Assembly: GCF_019733395.1 (NCBI RefSeq) | Contig: NZ_JAIHOO010000001.1 | Location: 5,123,006-5,187,005 of the forward strand | Direction: 5' to 3' | DNA: 64,000 nt | DNA from: Lysobacter sp. BMK333-48F3 | GTDB taxonomy: Bacteria; Pseudomonadota; Gammaproteobacteria; Xanthomonadales; Xanthomonadaceae | Shown here: one piece after another, positions 17,901 to 26,927 of the stretch | Layout: each line of letters starts with the position of its first letter | Numbering within the stretch: position 1 is the first letter of the stretch | Translations under genes and position numbers: made by a program | The notes under the pieces: model-generated | Told to the model about the DNA's origin: nothing | The model's input: only the letters and a program-made list of their open reading frames with translations | Databases searched by the model: none

Positions 17901-19152
17901 GCATCGTCACCCGTTCCGGTACCGGCTTGGTCTTGTCCAGCTTGGTCCACAGCGGCATGGTGATGAAGAAGGCGAAGTACAGGAAGGTCAGCACCCGGCC
18001 GATGATGGTCTCGACCGGGTCGGTGCCGGGGCCGGCGCCGATCTTGCCCAGCCACAGGAAGCACACCGCCAGCACGCCGAGCATCAGCTTGGTGATCCAG
18101 CCGCGGTAGCGGTGCGACTTGACCTTGCTGCGGTCCAGCCAGGGCACGAAGAACAGCACCGCGATCGCGCCGAACATCACCAGCACGCCCGACAGCTTGT
18201 GCGGAATCACCCGCAGCATCGCGTAGTACGGGGTGTAGTACCACACCGGCTTGATGTGCTCCGGCGTCACCAGGCGGTTGGCCTCGGTGAAGTTGTCGTG
18301 CTCGAGGAACCAGCCGCCGAAGGCCGGGGCGAAGAAGATGATGAAGGCGGCGATGATCAGGAAGAAACCGACCCCGACCAGGTCCTTGACCGTGTAGTAC
18401 GGATGGAACGGAATGCCGTCGGCCGGCTTGCTCGGATCCCAGCGGTTGCCCTTCGGGCCGTACTTGATGTCGACGCCGTCGGGGTTGTTGGAGCCGACCT
18501 CGTGCAGCGCGCCCAGGTGCAGCACGACCAGCAGCAGCAGCACCAGCGGCAGCGCGATCACGTGCAAGGCGAAGAAGCGGTTGAGGGTGGCGTCGCCGGG
18601 CAGGTAGTCGCCCATGATCCACTCGGTCAGGCCGTTGCCGATCACCGGGATCGCGCCGAACAGCGAGATGATGACCTTGGCGCCCCAGAACGACATCTGG
18701 CCCCACGGCAGCACGTAGCCCATGAAGGCTTCGGCCATCAGCACCAGGTAGATGAACATGCCCAGGATCCACACCAGCTCGCGCGGCTTCTGGTACGAGC
18801 CGTAGATCAGGCCGCGGAACATGTGCAGGTAGACGACGATGAAGAACAGCGAGGCGCCGGTCGAATGCATGTACCGGATCAGCCAGCCCCACTCCACGTC
18901 GCGCATGATGTACTCGACCGAGGCGAAGGCCTCGGCCGCGCTCGGCTTGAAGTGCATCGTCAGGAAGATGCCGGTGACGATCTGGTTGACCAGCACCAGC
19001 AGGGCGAGCGAACCGAAGTAATACCAAAGATTGAAGTTCTTCGGCGCGTAGTACTCGGTCATGTGCTTGCGGTAGACCGGCATCATGCCGGGCGCGCGGG
19101 CGGTGACCCAGTCGAACACGTTGTTGGCGGTGCGGGTGAGGATGTTGGCCAT
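17893..19152 (-). CDS. petB: Cytochrome b of the bc1 complex
   Basis: 419 residues with eight or more membrane helices. Haem b ligand helices are recognisable (SLFFIVVYLHMFRGLIYGSY; ALHVIALPLVLLLLVVLHLGALHEVGSNNPDG), and the Qo-site region contains GYVLPWGQMSFWGA. It carries the Q cycle between quinol and the Rieske and cytochrome c1 subunits. The gene starts 3 bases after petA and overlaps petC. Confidence 0.97.
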   Translation of the reverse strand: MANILTRTANNVFDWVTARAPGMMPVYRKHMTEYYAPKNFNLWYYFGSLALLVLVNQIVTGIFLTMHFKPSAAEAFASVEYIMRDVEWGWLIRYMHSTGASLFFIVVYLHMFRGLIYGSYQKPRELVWILGMFIYLVLMAEAFMGYVLPWGQMSFWGAKVIISLFGAIPVIGNGLTEWIMGDYLPGDATLNRFFALHVIALPLVLLLLVVLHLGALHEVGSNNPDGVDIKYGPKGNRWDPSKPADGIPFHPYYTVKDLVGVGFFLIIAAFIIFFAPAFGGWFLEHDNFTEANRLVTPEHIKPVWYYTPYYAMLRVIPHKLSGVLVMFGAIAVLFFVPWLDRSKVKSHRYRGWITKLMLGVLAVCFLWLGKIGAGPGTDPVETIIGRVLTFLYFAFFITMPLWTKLDKTKPVPERVTMHD

Positions 19153-19155
19153 GGC

Positions 19156-19767
19156 TTACGCCGCTCCCTTCGGGTCAACGCCGATCACGATCGTGGTGTC
19201 GTTCTCGTAGTGGTGCGGCGGCACCAGCAGGTTGGTCGGAGCGGGAACGCCCTGGAACACGCGCCCGGCCATGTCGAAGCGCGACTTGTGGCAGGGGCAG
19301 AAGTAGCCGCCCTTCCACGCCGGATCGAACGGTTCGGGGCGGATCTCGGCCTTCATTTCCGGCGAGCAGCCCAGATGGGTGCACAGGCCGACCAGCACCG
19401 AGACGTCGGGCTTGATCGAACGCAGCTCGCCCTTGATGTAGTCGGGCTGCTGGTCCTTGTTGTCCGACTTGGGATCGCGCAGATGCGAGTCCAGGGTCGG
19501 CAGCGCGTCGAGGATCGCCTTGGAGCGCTTGACGATCCAGATCGGCTGGCCGCGCCACTCCAGGACCAGGCGCTGGCCCTCGGCCAGCGCGCTGATGTCG
19601 GCCGTCACCGGAGCGCCGGCGAGCTTGGCGCGCGCGCTGGGGTTCCAGGACTTGATGAAAGGCACCGCCGCAAAGCCGGCTCCGACTGCGCCGACCACAG
19701 CCGTGGTCGCGGTCAGGAACCGACGCCGGCCCGTGTTGATAGGATCGTGGACCCCTTGGTTGGCCAT
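19156..19767 (-). CDS. petA: Ubiquinol-cytochrome c reductase iron-sulfur (Rieske) subunit
   Basis: 203 residues from the ATG at 19767 (GGAG ribosome site); the upstream extension lacks one. A Tat-type leader GRRRFLTATTAVVGAVG is followed by a membrane anchor and the Rieske domain: CTHLGC (129-134) and CPCH (157-160), giving the four [2Fe-2S] ligands C129, H131, C157, H160 and the disulfide pair C134-C159. First gene of petABC. Confidence 0.96.
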   Translation of the reverse strand: MANQGVHDPINTGRRRFLTATTAVVGAVGAGFAAVPFIKSWNPSARAKLAGAPVTADISALAEGQRLVLEWRGQPIWIVKRSKAILDALPTLDSHLRDPKSDNKDQQPDYIKGELRSIKPDVSVLVGLCTHLGCSPEMKAEIRPEPFDPAWKGGYFCPCHKSRFDMAGRVFQGVPAPTNLLVPPHHYENDTTIVIGVDPKGAA

Positions 19768-20064
19768 CCGGCACTCCGCAAAACTGCAGTTCGAAGTTAC
19801 GCCGCGAAGACCTGCACCAGGAGCGACTACTTGTACCACTGGCGAAAGGCTGGCGGCTCAAAAGACAGGGAAGTGTAGCGGAACCGTTAAGGGCGCGACA
19901 ATCGGCCCTATTGCGAAAATCCCCACCGCCCACACTTGTGCGCCCGCAGCCTGCCCCGGCGGCGGCCGGCGGCCGCCGCGAGCGCGGCGTGAAACACGGT
20001 AAATCCCAGGGAAAAACCCCGTTTCCCGGGCTGCCGCGCCGCCGTCCCCGCGGCGCAGCCGGGC
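19768..20064. other. Promoter-bearing gap upstream of petA
   Basis: 297 bases between the lytic transglycosylase stop and petA, both on the minus strand. The part next to petA (19768-19920) is AT-richer and must hold the petABC promoter, but no clear -35/-10 pair stands out. The part near 20030-20064 may contain the transglycosylase terminator; a GC-rich inverted segment is present there without a T-run. Confidence 0.45.
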
Positions 20065-21063
20065 TCAGCGCGCCACGGTCGCCGCGGCACGGTAGCGTTC
20101 GGCCAGCACCGCCACCCGCTGCACGTAGCGCTGGGTTTCGCTGTACGGCGGCACGCCCTTGTACTTGTCGACCGCGCCCTCGCCGGCGTTGTAGCCGGCC
20201 GCGGCCAGAGTCAGGTTGCCGTTGAAGCGCTTCAGCAGCCAGGCCAGGTACTGCACCCCGCCCTGGATGTTCTGCCCGGCGTCGAAGGCGTTGCCGACGC
20301 CGAACCGGCGCGCGGTCGCCGGCATCAGCTGCATCAGCCCCTGCGCGCCGACCCGCGACATCGCGTTCGGGTTGTAGGCCGACTCGGCGTGGATGATGGC
20401 GCGGACGATGGCCTCTTCGACCCCGTGCTGGCGCGCCGCCGCGGCGATCTCGTTGGAGTAGGCCTCGGTGTTCAGGCGCAGGGTGCCGAAGTTGACCCCG
20501 GGCCGGGCCGCGCAGGCGAAGCAGGTCTCGATGAAGGAATAGCGGATCGTGCGCACCGCGGTGGCGCTGGCCAATCCCTTCGGCCGCTTGCTGGTGTAGT
20601 GGCGCACGCCGTCCTTGATATAGGAGTAGACCTGGCCCTGGACCAGCCGGGTCGGCGCCGCCTGCGGCGCGGCCGGGGCCGGGGCCGGGGCCGGCGGCGG
20701 GGCCGTCGGGGCGATCGCATTGGCGGCGTCGGCGGCCGGCGCAGCGGGCTTGAGTCCGGCCGCGGTCATCATCGCCGCGGCGCCGCTGTAGGTCGCCGGC
20801 GGGTTGTTGTTGACCGTGGCCGGCGCGCCGAGCGCGGCGACGCTGGCGGCCGGCGGCGGCGCGTACGCCGCCGGGGTCGGGTTGCGCGGCCGGCTGGCGC
20901 GGCTGGTGTACTGGCTGGCGACCACGCAGGTCTGGCCCTTGGGCTTCTTGCTGACGTAGCTGCGCTCGCCGGCGGCGTTCTCGCAGCGCCAGACGGTGCC
21001 GGCCACGGCCGGCGCCACGGCCAGCAGACAAGCCATCCCCAACAGTAGTGAGCTCCCCCTCAT
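20065..21063 (-). CDS. Soluble lytic murein transglycosylase-like protein with two DUF4124-like modules
   Basis: 332 residues from the ATG at 21063, giving a clean signal peptide ([22 protein letters not shown]). Two short DUF4124-like modules are seen: [20 protein letters not shown] at about 22 and [19 protein letters not shown] at about 143, separated by an Ala/Pro-rich linker. The C-terminal SLT domain has the catalytic Glu in [32 protein letters not shown], plus GVQYLAWLL and [14 protein letters not shown]. It cleaves peptidoglycan glycan strands in the periplasm with 1,6-anhydro product. The repeated substrate or wall-binding module is unusual. Confidence 0.9.
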   Translation of the reverse strand: MRGSSLLLGMACLLAVAPAVAGTVWRCENAAGERSYVSKKPKGQTCVVASQYTSRASRPRNPTPAAYAPPPAASVAALGAPATVNNNPPATYSGAAAMMTAAGLKPAAPAADAANAIAPTAPPPAPAPAPAAPQAAPTRLVQGQVYSYIKDGVRHYTSKRPKGLASATAVRTIRYSFIETCFACAARPGVNFGTLRLNTEAYSNEIAAAARQHGVEEAIVRAIIHAESAYNPNAMSRVGAQGLMQLMPATARRFGVGNAFDAGQNIQGGVQYLAWLLKRFNGNLTLAAAGYNAGEGAVDKYKGVPPYSETQRYVQRVAVLAERYRAAATVAR

Positions 21064-21214
21064 GGCGGCGAGTGTCCTCTGCCGCGCCCGAACTGCCAAG
21101 TCTTTGATACTGAAACGTGACCGGCGGCGCGGACAGGGCCCGCCGGGCCCCGGTTGCGGCTACACTGGCGCCCCCTTCCGGCGCGGACTAACCGCCGCCC
21201 TCCCCGGACCGACC

Positions 21215-22642
21215 ATGACCGACCTGCACCCCCTGCCCACGGCGCCGGCCGCGGGCGCCGCCCGGCCGTCCACGCCGGGGGCCAAGAAGCTGTTCATCGA
21301 GACCCACGGTTGCCAGATGAACGAGTACGACTCGGCCAAGATGGCCGACGTGCTCGCCGCCAGCGACGGACTGGAACTCACCGACGACGCCTCGCAAGCC
21401 GACGTCATCCTGATCAACACCTGCTCGATCCGCGAGAAGGCCCAGGAGAAGGTGTTCAGCCAGCTCGGCCGCTGGAAGCAGCTCAAGCAGGGCGAGCGCC
21501 CGGTCATCATCGGCGTCGGCGGCTGCGTCGCCTCGCAGGAGGGCGCGGCGATCGTCAAGCGCGCCCCGCACGTCGACCTGGTGTTCGGCCCGCAGACCCT
21601 GCACCGCCTGCCCGAGCTGATCCGCGCCAAGCGCGAGACCGGCCTGCCCCAGGTCGACATCAGCTTCCCGGAGATCGAGAAGTTCGACCGCCTGCCCGAG
21701 CCGCGCGCCGAAGGCCCCAGCGCCTTCGTCTCGATCATGGAAGGCTGCAGCAAGTACTGCTCGTTCTGCGTGGTGCCCTACACCCGCGGCGAGGAGGTCA
21801 GCCGGCCGTTCGAGGACGTGCTGGTGGAAGTGGCGCAGCTGGCCGGCCAGGGCGTGCGCGAGATCAACCTGCTCGGCCAGAACGTCAACGCCTACCGCGG
21901 GCCGATGGCGCCGGGCGAGAACGGCGGCGAGGCCGAGGTCGCCGACCTGGGCCTGCTGATCCGCACCATCGCCCAGATCGACGGCGTCGACCGGATCCGC
22001 TTCACCACCTCGCACCCGCTGGAGTTCTCCGACTCGCTGGTCGAGGCCTACCGCGACGTGCCGCAGCTGGCCAACTACCTGCACCTGCCGGTGCAGGCCG
22101 GCAGCGACCGGATCCTGGCGGCGATGAAGCGCGGCTACACCGCGCTGGAGTTCAAGCAGAAAATCCGCAAGCTGCGCGCGGTGCGCCCGGACATCTCGAT
22201 CTCCTCGGACTTCATCGTCGGCTTCCCCGGCGAGACCGAGGCCGATTTCGACAAGACCATGAAGCTGATCGAGGACGTCGGCTTCGACCAGTCGTTCTCG
22301 TTCATCTATTCGCGCCGCCCGGGCACCCCGGCCGCGGACCTGGAGGACACCGTCTCCAACGAGGAAAAGCACGCGCGCCTGTCGCGCCTGCAGGCGGCGA
22401 TCAACGCCAACGCGGCGAAGATCTCCCAGGCCATGGTCGGCAGCGTGCAGACGGTGCTGGTCGAAGGGCCCTCGCGCAAGAACCCCAACGAGCTCACCGG
22501 CAAGACCGAGAACATGCGTTCGGTGAACTTCCCCGCTCCGCCGCGGCTGATCGGCCGGTTCGTCGACGTGCTGATCACCGAGGCCATGTCCAACTCGCTG
22601 CGCGGCCGGGTGCTCACCGACCAGGACCGCGACGCCGCCTGA
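21215..22642 (+). CDS. miaB: tRNA-2-methylthio-N6-dimethylallyladenosine synthase MiaB
   Basis: 475 residues from the ATG at 21215; the longer open frame runs antisense over the transglycosylase start and is not needed. MiaB is a radical SAM methylthiotransferase acting on i6A37 of tRNAs. N-terminal cluster cysteines C33 ([12 protein letters not shown]), C70 (NTCSIREKA), C104 (GGCVASQEG); radical SAM cluster C178-x3-C182-x2-C185 ([17 protein letters not shown]); then a TRAM domain at the C-terminus. Length and motifs match the family fully. Confidence 0.97.
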   Translation: MTDLHPLPTAPAAGAARPSTPGAKKLFIETHGCQMNEYDSAKMADVLAASDGLELTDDASQADVILINTCSIREKAQEKVFSQLGRWKQLKQGERPVIIGVGGCVASQEGAAIVKRAPHVDLVFGPQTLHRLPELIRAKRETGLPQVDISFPEIEKFDRLPEPRAEGPSAFVSIMEGCSKYCSFCVVPYTRGEEVSRPFEDVLVEVAQLAGQGVREINLLGQNVNAYRGPMAPGENGGEAEVADLGLLIRTIAQIDGVDRIRFTTSHPLEFSDSLVEAYRDVPQLANYLHLPVQAGSDRILAAMKRGYTALEFKQKIRKLRAVRPDISISSDFIVGFPGETEADFDKTMKLIEDVGFDQSFSFIYSRRPGTPAADLEDTVSNEEKHARLSRLQAAINANAAKISQAMVGSVQTVLVEGPSRKNPNELTGKTENMRSVNFPAPPRLIGRFVDVLITEAMSNSLRGRVLTDQDRDAA

Positions 22643-22667
22643 CCCAGCCCCGAGGAGACCGTTGCGC

Positions 22668-23165
22668 ATGGACCGCGATTTCAACATCCGCGAGATCGGC
22701 CCCGACGAATTCGAACGCGTCTGGCCGATCTTCCGCGAAGTGCTGGCCCGCGGCGAGAGCTACAACTACCCGGCCGAACTGTCGCTGGAAAAGGCCCGCG
22801 AGATGTGGACCGCCCCGCCCTACCGGACCTTCGTCGCCGAGGGCGACGACGGCGAGATCCTGGCCTGCTACAAGCTCGGTCCGAATTACGCCGGCCGCGG
22901 CGACCACATCGCCAACGCCAGCTACATGGTCGCCGAGCGCTACTGGGGCCAGGGCATCGGCGCGGCGCTGTGCTCGCATTCGCTGACCCAGGCCAGCCAG
23001 GCCGGCTACGCGGCGATGCAGTTCAACTACGTGGTCAGCACCAACACCGCCGCGGTCAACCTGTGGCTCAAGCACGGCTTCGAGATCGTCGGCCGGGTGC
23101 CGAACGCGTTCCGCCACGTCACGCTGGGGCTGGTGGATGTGTTCGTGATGTATCGGGTGTTGTGA
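22668..23165 (+). CDS. GNAT family N-acetyltransferase
   Basis: 165 residues from ATG 22668; a TTG six bases upstream is an alternative (the ribosome site GAGGAG serves either). The acetyl-CoA binding motif A is seen in YMVAERYWGQGIGAALCSHSLTQA, with NTAAVNLWLKHGFEIVGRVPNAF in motif B. The substrate is not predictable from sequence; the family acetylates small amines, antibiotics or protein N-termini. It follows miaB after 25 bases, likely in the same transcript. Confidence 0.9.
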   Translation: MDRDFNIREIGPDEFERVWPIFREVLARGESYNYPAELSLEKAREMWTAPPYRTFVAEGDDGEILACYKLGPNYAGRGDHIANASYMVAERYWGQGIGAALCSHSLTQASQAGYAAMQFNYVVSTNTAAVNLWLKHGFEIVGRVPNAFRHVTLGLVDVFVMYRVL

Positions 23166-23179
23166 GGCCGGCCGGAAGC

Positions 23180-23235
23180 GGGAATGGGGAATGGGGAATG
23201 GGGAATGGGGAATCGGGATTCGGGATTCGGGATTC
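23180..23235. repeat. Heptamer array, eight units, GGGAATG changing to GGGATTC
   Basis: Four copies of GGGAATG, one GGGAATC, then three GGGATTC. The second half is the reverse-complement relative of the CCCGATT array at 1465-1506. It lies 15 bases after the GNAT stop. The ordered switch from one unit to the other suggests growth by slippage from two neighbouring variants. Confidence 0.85.
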
Positions 23236-23333
23236 GTAAAAGCGGTGGCGGCTCGACTCGTTGAGGCCGCGCGCTTGTTGCCTGCCTGCTCCTGAGCTCG
23301 CCCTACGCGATCGCCGCGCCCTTACCTGCCGTC

Positions 23334-23353
23334 ATTCCCGCGAACGCGGGAAT
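23334..23353. repeat. Short palindromic repeat between GNAT and DUF1501 genes
   Basis: ATTCCCGCG and CGCGGGAAT, a perfect 9-bp inverted repeat with a two-base loop, inside the wider unit GTCATTCCCGCGAACGCGGG. This is a well-known dispersed palindrome of Proteobacteria, including Xanthomonadaceae. It lies in the 317-base gap 23166-23482 between convergent genes and could act as a weak terminator; nothing else was seen there. Confidence 0.75.
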
Positions 23354-23482
23354 CCAGGGCCTTTCGTGCGAGAACGCGCGAGGCCTCTGGATGACCGCCT
23401 TCGCATCAAAGCCAGACGCGCTCACGGCCATCGCCTGCCGAAGATACGCGGCGCGCGACTGCGCGCGCGCCGCGTCGGCCGA

Positions 23483-24877
23483 CTAGGCCATGAATCCCAG
23501 ATCGCGCGAGTTGAAATTGCCCAAGTTCGGGAAGATCAGATCCAACTCGCTGTCGCCGACCCCGAACCACCGCGCCAGGGTCGCCCCGTACTGGTCCACC
23601 GAGGTGGTCGGAATGATCTGGCCCCAGCCGGCGTCGTCGGCCCCGCCGTTGACCAGGGTCGGCATGGTGCCGAAGAATCGCCCGCCGCGCACCGCGCCGC
23701 CGACGATGAAGTGATGACCGCCCCAGCCGTGGTCGGAGCCGTCGCCGTTGGACGACAAGGTGCGGCCGAAATCCGAGGCGGTGAACGCGGTGACCTTGTC
23801 GGCCACGCCGAGTTCGCCGGTGGCCGCGTGGAACGCGGTCATCGCCTGCGACAGCCGCGCCAGCAGGCCCGGCTGATCGCCGAGCAGGCTGTCGTGATGG
23901 TCGAATCCGCCCATCGACACGAAGAACACCTGCCGCTTCAGCCCCAGCACCTCGCGCACCTTGATCAGCCGCGCCACCATCCGCAGCTGATTGCCCAGGT
24001 CTGTTTCTGGGAACGCGGTCTGCAACGGCGCGGAGGCCTCCAGCGCCATCGCCACCGCCGAGGCGTTCTCGCGCGCGCGACGGAACGCGCCGGCGTAACT
24101 GCGCCCGAACACGTGCGACTGCGCGCCTGGCGCCATCAGCTCCAGAAACGCCCGGCGGCTGTCGTCGTCCCACTCGAAGCGGCTGAACTGGCGCGGACCG
24201 TCGTTGCCGATCACGTACTGGCTGGACTGGCTCGCGCGTTGCAGGATGCTCTCGAAGTTCAGCGACACCGACATCGGAATGAAGGCGTCGGGATTGGCGT
24301 CGCGCAGCAGGTCGGCGATGTGCCCGGCCCAGCCGAAGCCGCGGCCCTCGCCGGTGCGCGAGACCTGCCAGTACTGCTGCTGGTCGTTGTGCGAGAACAG
24401 CTGCGGCGGCAGCTCTACCCTCTGATTGAGGTAATCGGCCTTGCTGGTCGGCCGGATCAGGGTGCCGACATTGCCCAGCACCGCTGCCTGCCCGCTGTTG
24501 AACAAGCCCTGCAGGCCGCCCATGCCGACCAAGTCGTCGTCGGTGGTGCAGGCCTGCAGACCGTACAGCGCGCCGTCCGAAGCGCCACCGCCGGCCTGCG
24601 CCGCCAGGGGCAGCAGTCGGTTCTGTTCGACCGCCAAGGTGGCTCGCGCGGTGCGGTATTGCTGATAGTGGCCGTCGTCGCGCGGCACGATCATGTTCAG
24701 CGAATCGTTGCCGCCGAACAGGAACACGCAGACCAGGGCCTTGTAATCGTCGAAGCGCGACGGTCCGTAGGCGTTGGCGGCCGCCTGCGCCAGGCGCAGG
24801 TTGCCGAGCGCGGAATACAGGCCGGCGCCGCCGAGCGCGGCGCAGATCGTGTTGGTCAGGAATTGCCGACGTTTCAT
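23483..24877 (-). CDS. DUF1501 domain-containing exported protein
   Basis: 464 residues. The N-terminus MKRRQFLTNTICAALGGAGLYSALG resembles a Tat signal. The DUF1501 core is visible (VCVFLFGGNDSLNMIVPRDDG, FFVSMGGFDHHDSLLGDQPGLLARLSQAM, FTASDFGRTLSSNGDGSDHGWGGHHFIVGG). DUF1501 proteins belong to the alkaline phosphatase/sulfatase fold group, with Asp and His in metal-site-like positions, but no enzyme activity is established. The gene starts 23 bases after the DUF1800 stop, the usual partner. Confidence 0.9.
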   Translation of the reverse strand: MKRRQFLTNTICAALGGAGLYSALGNLRLAQAAANAYGPSRFDDYKALVCVFLFGGNDSLNMIVPRDDGHYQQYRTARATLAVEQNRLLPLAAQAGGGASDGALYGLQACTTDDDLVGMGGLQGLFNSGQAAVLGNVGTLIRPTSKADYLNQRVELPPQLFSHNDQQQYWQVSRTGEGRGFGWAGHIADLLRDANPDAFIPMSVSLNFESILQRASQSSQYVIGNDGPRQFSRFEWDDDSRRAFLELMAPGAQSHVFGRSYAGAFRRARENASAVAMALEASAPLQTAFPETDLGNQLRMVARLIKVREVLGLKRQVFFVSMGGFDHHDSLLGDQPGLLARLSQAMTAFHAATGELGVADKVTAFTASDFGRTLSSNGDGSDHGWGGHHFIVGGAVRGGRFFGTMPTLVNGGADDAGWGQIIPTTSVDQYGATLARWFGVGDSELDLIFPNLGNFNSRDLGFMA

Positions 24878-24900
24878 GGGTGCTGTCTCCGTATTCCTGC

Positions 24901-26727
24901 TTACTTCTGCACGATGTAATCGGGCGAGTTGACGATCACGTACAGCGCCTCCTGCACCCGCAGGCGCTTGGCCGCGGTGGTGTTGGCCGGCATGCCGGAC
25001 AGCCGCTGGGTCAGCACCTGCTTCATCTGATCGGTCATCTGCCCGGACAGGAACAAGGCGTCGTAGCGCGCGATCAACGCGGGAATGTCGTGCGCGACCG
25101 CGACTTCCGCGCTGAGGTCGATCGCCACCTCGTCGGTGCCGATGCCTTCCGGATTGCCGAGGTAAGCGTCGAAGATCTTCCTCATCAGATAGCTTTCGTT
25201 GGCCGGCATCATGTAGTCGGTCGCCAACTGCAGCTCCGGCGCCACCAGGCCCAGGCTCTGCGGCTCGCCGTTGGGGCTGTAGCGCGGGCTGAAGAAGTTG
25301 AACACCGACGGCGCGTACATCGGCACCTGGCCGAGGTAGTTGTCGACGCTCCAGAACTCCTCGGTGTGCCCGCTCTTGGACTTGCCCTTCAGCGCGCGCC
25401 ACAGGTGGGTCAGGCGCAGGATCGGCTCGCGCACCTTGCCGAAATGCGCCGGCTGCGCGGCCGGATCGCGCGCTTCGGGGTCGAGTAGGATCGCGCTGAC
25501 CACCGCGCGCAAGTCGCCGCGCACGCCTTGGCCGTTGTTGTCGAACGCCGCCGCGACCCGGCCGACATAGGCCGGGCTGGGATTGCTGGTCACCAGCCGC
25601 TGGATCAGCTGCTTGCCGATGAACGGCCCGACGTTGGGATGGTTGAAGATATTGTCCAGCGCCGCGCTCAGGTCGGCGCGGCCGCTGCCGCCGGCGGCGA
25701 GTTTGCCGCCCGGCAGGCTTACGCCCGGATACAGCAGCAACTGCTTCTCCTGCGCCGAGGCGTGGTACGCCGCATGGTTCTCCATCGGCGACACCCAGGC
25801 CGGCGCGTCGACTTCGTAGAAATAGCAATCGAACGAACCTTCGGCCTGGCAGCCCTTGAAGGTCCAGCCGGTGAACACGTGGGCGAAGCCGCGGACGGTG
25901 TCCTGGCCATAGGTCGGGATCGGCTGCTGCGCCGCGTCCAGCAGCGGCGTGCCGTCCTGCTTGAGTTGGACCAGGCCGACGCTGAACAACTGCATCACTT
26001 CGCGGGCGAAGTTCTCGTCGGGACGGATGTTGTTGACCGGATCGGGCTTGCGGTTCTGCAGCATCGACAGATAGATGCCCATCACCGGATGCAGGGTCAC
26101 GTCCTCGAGCAAGGTGCGGAAGTTGCCGAACGCGTCGCGGGCCAGGGTGTCGTAGTAGTGGCTCATCCCGTACGAGGCGTGGTAGAGCGGATCGGAGGTC
26201 GCATCCGACACCACCATGATCTGGCTGAGCGCGAACGCCACCCGCTGGCGCAGTTGATCGCGGTGCACGATCAGGGTCGGCTTGATCGGGTCCTTGCCGC
26301 CTACGGCGTTGACGAACCACGCGTCCAGCCGCCAGTCGCGGCTGAAATCGTCGGGCCTGCGCACCCTGGCGTTCTTGAGGAACGTCAGCTGCGAAGACGC
26401 CGGGAACCCGACCTGCTCGTTGATCCAGGCGGTGTAGCCGATCTGCTTGAGCCGGTCGATGTCCTCGCGGGTCGGGCCGAACGTGGCCTGGGTCAGGAAG
26501 CGCGCGGCTTCGCCGTCGTTGGCGGGGATGTCGGCGAACCGCGCCACGGGCGCGGCGCCGGTCGCGCCCCGATCGGCGCGCAATTGCAGCGGATCCGGCG
26601 CACCGGGATACGGCCCGCCGTAGTCGGGCGTCGGCGTGACCCCGCGCAGTGCGATCAGGATTCCCAGCGCCAGCAACAGGCGCGACGATGCGCCCATCCA
26701 CGCTGAGCGCAGAAGTAAGGATTTCAT
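24901..26727 (-). CDS. DUF1800 domain-containing exported protein
   Basis: 608 residues with an N-terminal signal or anchor (LLLALGILIALRGV). DUF1800 features: AARFLTQATFGPTREDID, NRKPDPVNNIRPDENFAREVMQLFSVGLVQLKQDG, and HVFTGWTFKG, FIGKQLIQRLVTSNPSPAYVGRVA. DUF1800 and DUF1501 genes are widely found side by side, but neither has a proved role. The gene is preceded by a 200-base gap and is on the same strand as the efflux operon upstream. Confidence 0.9.
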   Translation of the reverse strand: MKSLLLRSAWMGASSRLLLALGILIALRGVTPTPDYGGPYPGAPDPLQLRADRGATGAAPVARFADIPANDGEAARFLTQATFGPTREDIDRLKQIGYTAWINEQVGFPASSQLTFLKNARVRRPDDFSRDWRLDAWFVNAVGGKDPIKPTLIVHRDQLRQRVAFALSQIMVVSDATSDPLYHASYGMSHYYDTLARDAFGNFRTLLEDVTLHPVMGIYLSMLQNRKPDPVNNIRPDENFAREVMQLFSVGLVQLKQDGTPLLDAAQQPIPTYGQDTVRGFAHVFTGWTFKGCQAEGSFDCYFYEVDAPAWVSPMENHAAYHASAQEKQLLLYPGVSLPGGKLAAGGSGRADLSAALDNIFNHPNVGPFIGKQLIQRLVTSNPSPAYVGRVAAAFDNNGQGVRGDLRAVVSAILLDPEARDPAAQPAHFGKVREPILRLTHLWRALKGKSKSGHTEEFWSVDNYLGQVPMYAPSVFNFFSPRYSPNGEPQSLGLVAPELQLATDYMMPANESYLMRKIFDAYLGNPEGIGTDEVAIDLSAEVAVAHDIPALIARYDALFLSGQMTDQMKQVLTQRLSGMPANTTAAKRLRVQEALYVIVNSPDYIVQK

Positions 26728-26927
26728 TGCAGGCCCCCAAGGCTGGCTGTTCGGCAGCGATCCTAGGGTCGGGGCCGGCGTCGAAATTTGACCGGCGACG
26801 CGATTTCAATCGGAAACACAACTGAATCCGGATTGACAATCACGGAATTACGAGTCCGTTACAATCGTCATCGACGCCGCATGATCGCCGCGCGCAGCCG
26901 CGCGTCGGCGAATCCCGCATGCGCCGC

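Noticed and set aside
17722..19878. A 718-codon plus-strand frame over petABC
   Set aside because: Antisense shadow of the bc1 operon; very His/Gln/Asp-rich with no family features.
26834..26871. TTGACA ... TTACAAT as a plus-strand promoter between DUF1800 and the ABC permease genes
   Set aside because: The spacing is about 20 bases or more and no plus-strand gene follows; both neighbours are on the minus strand.
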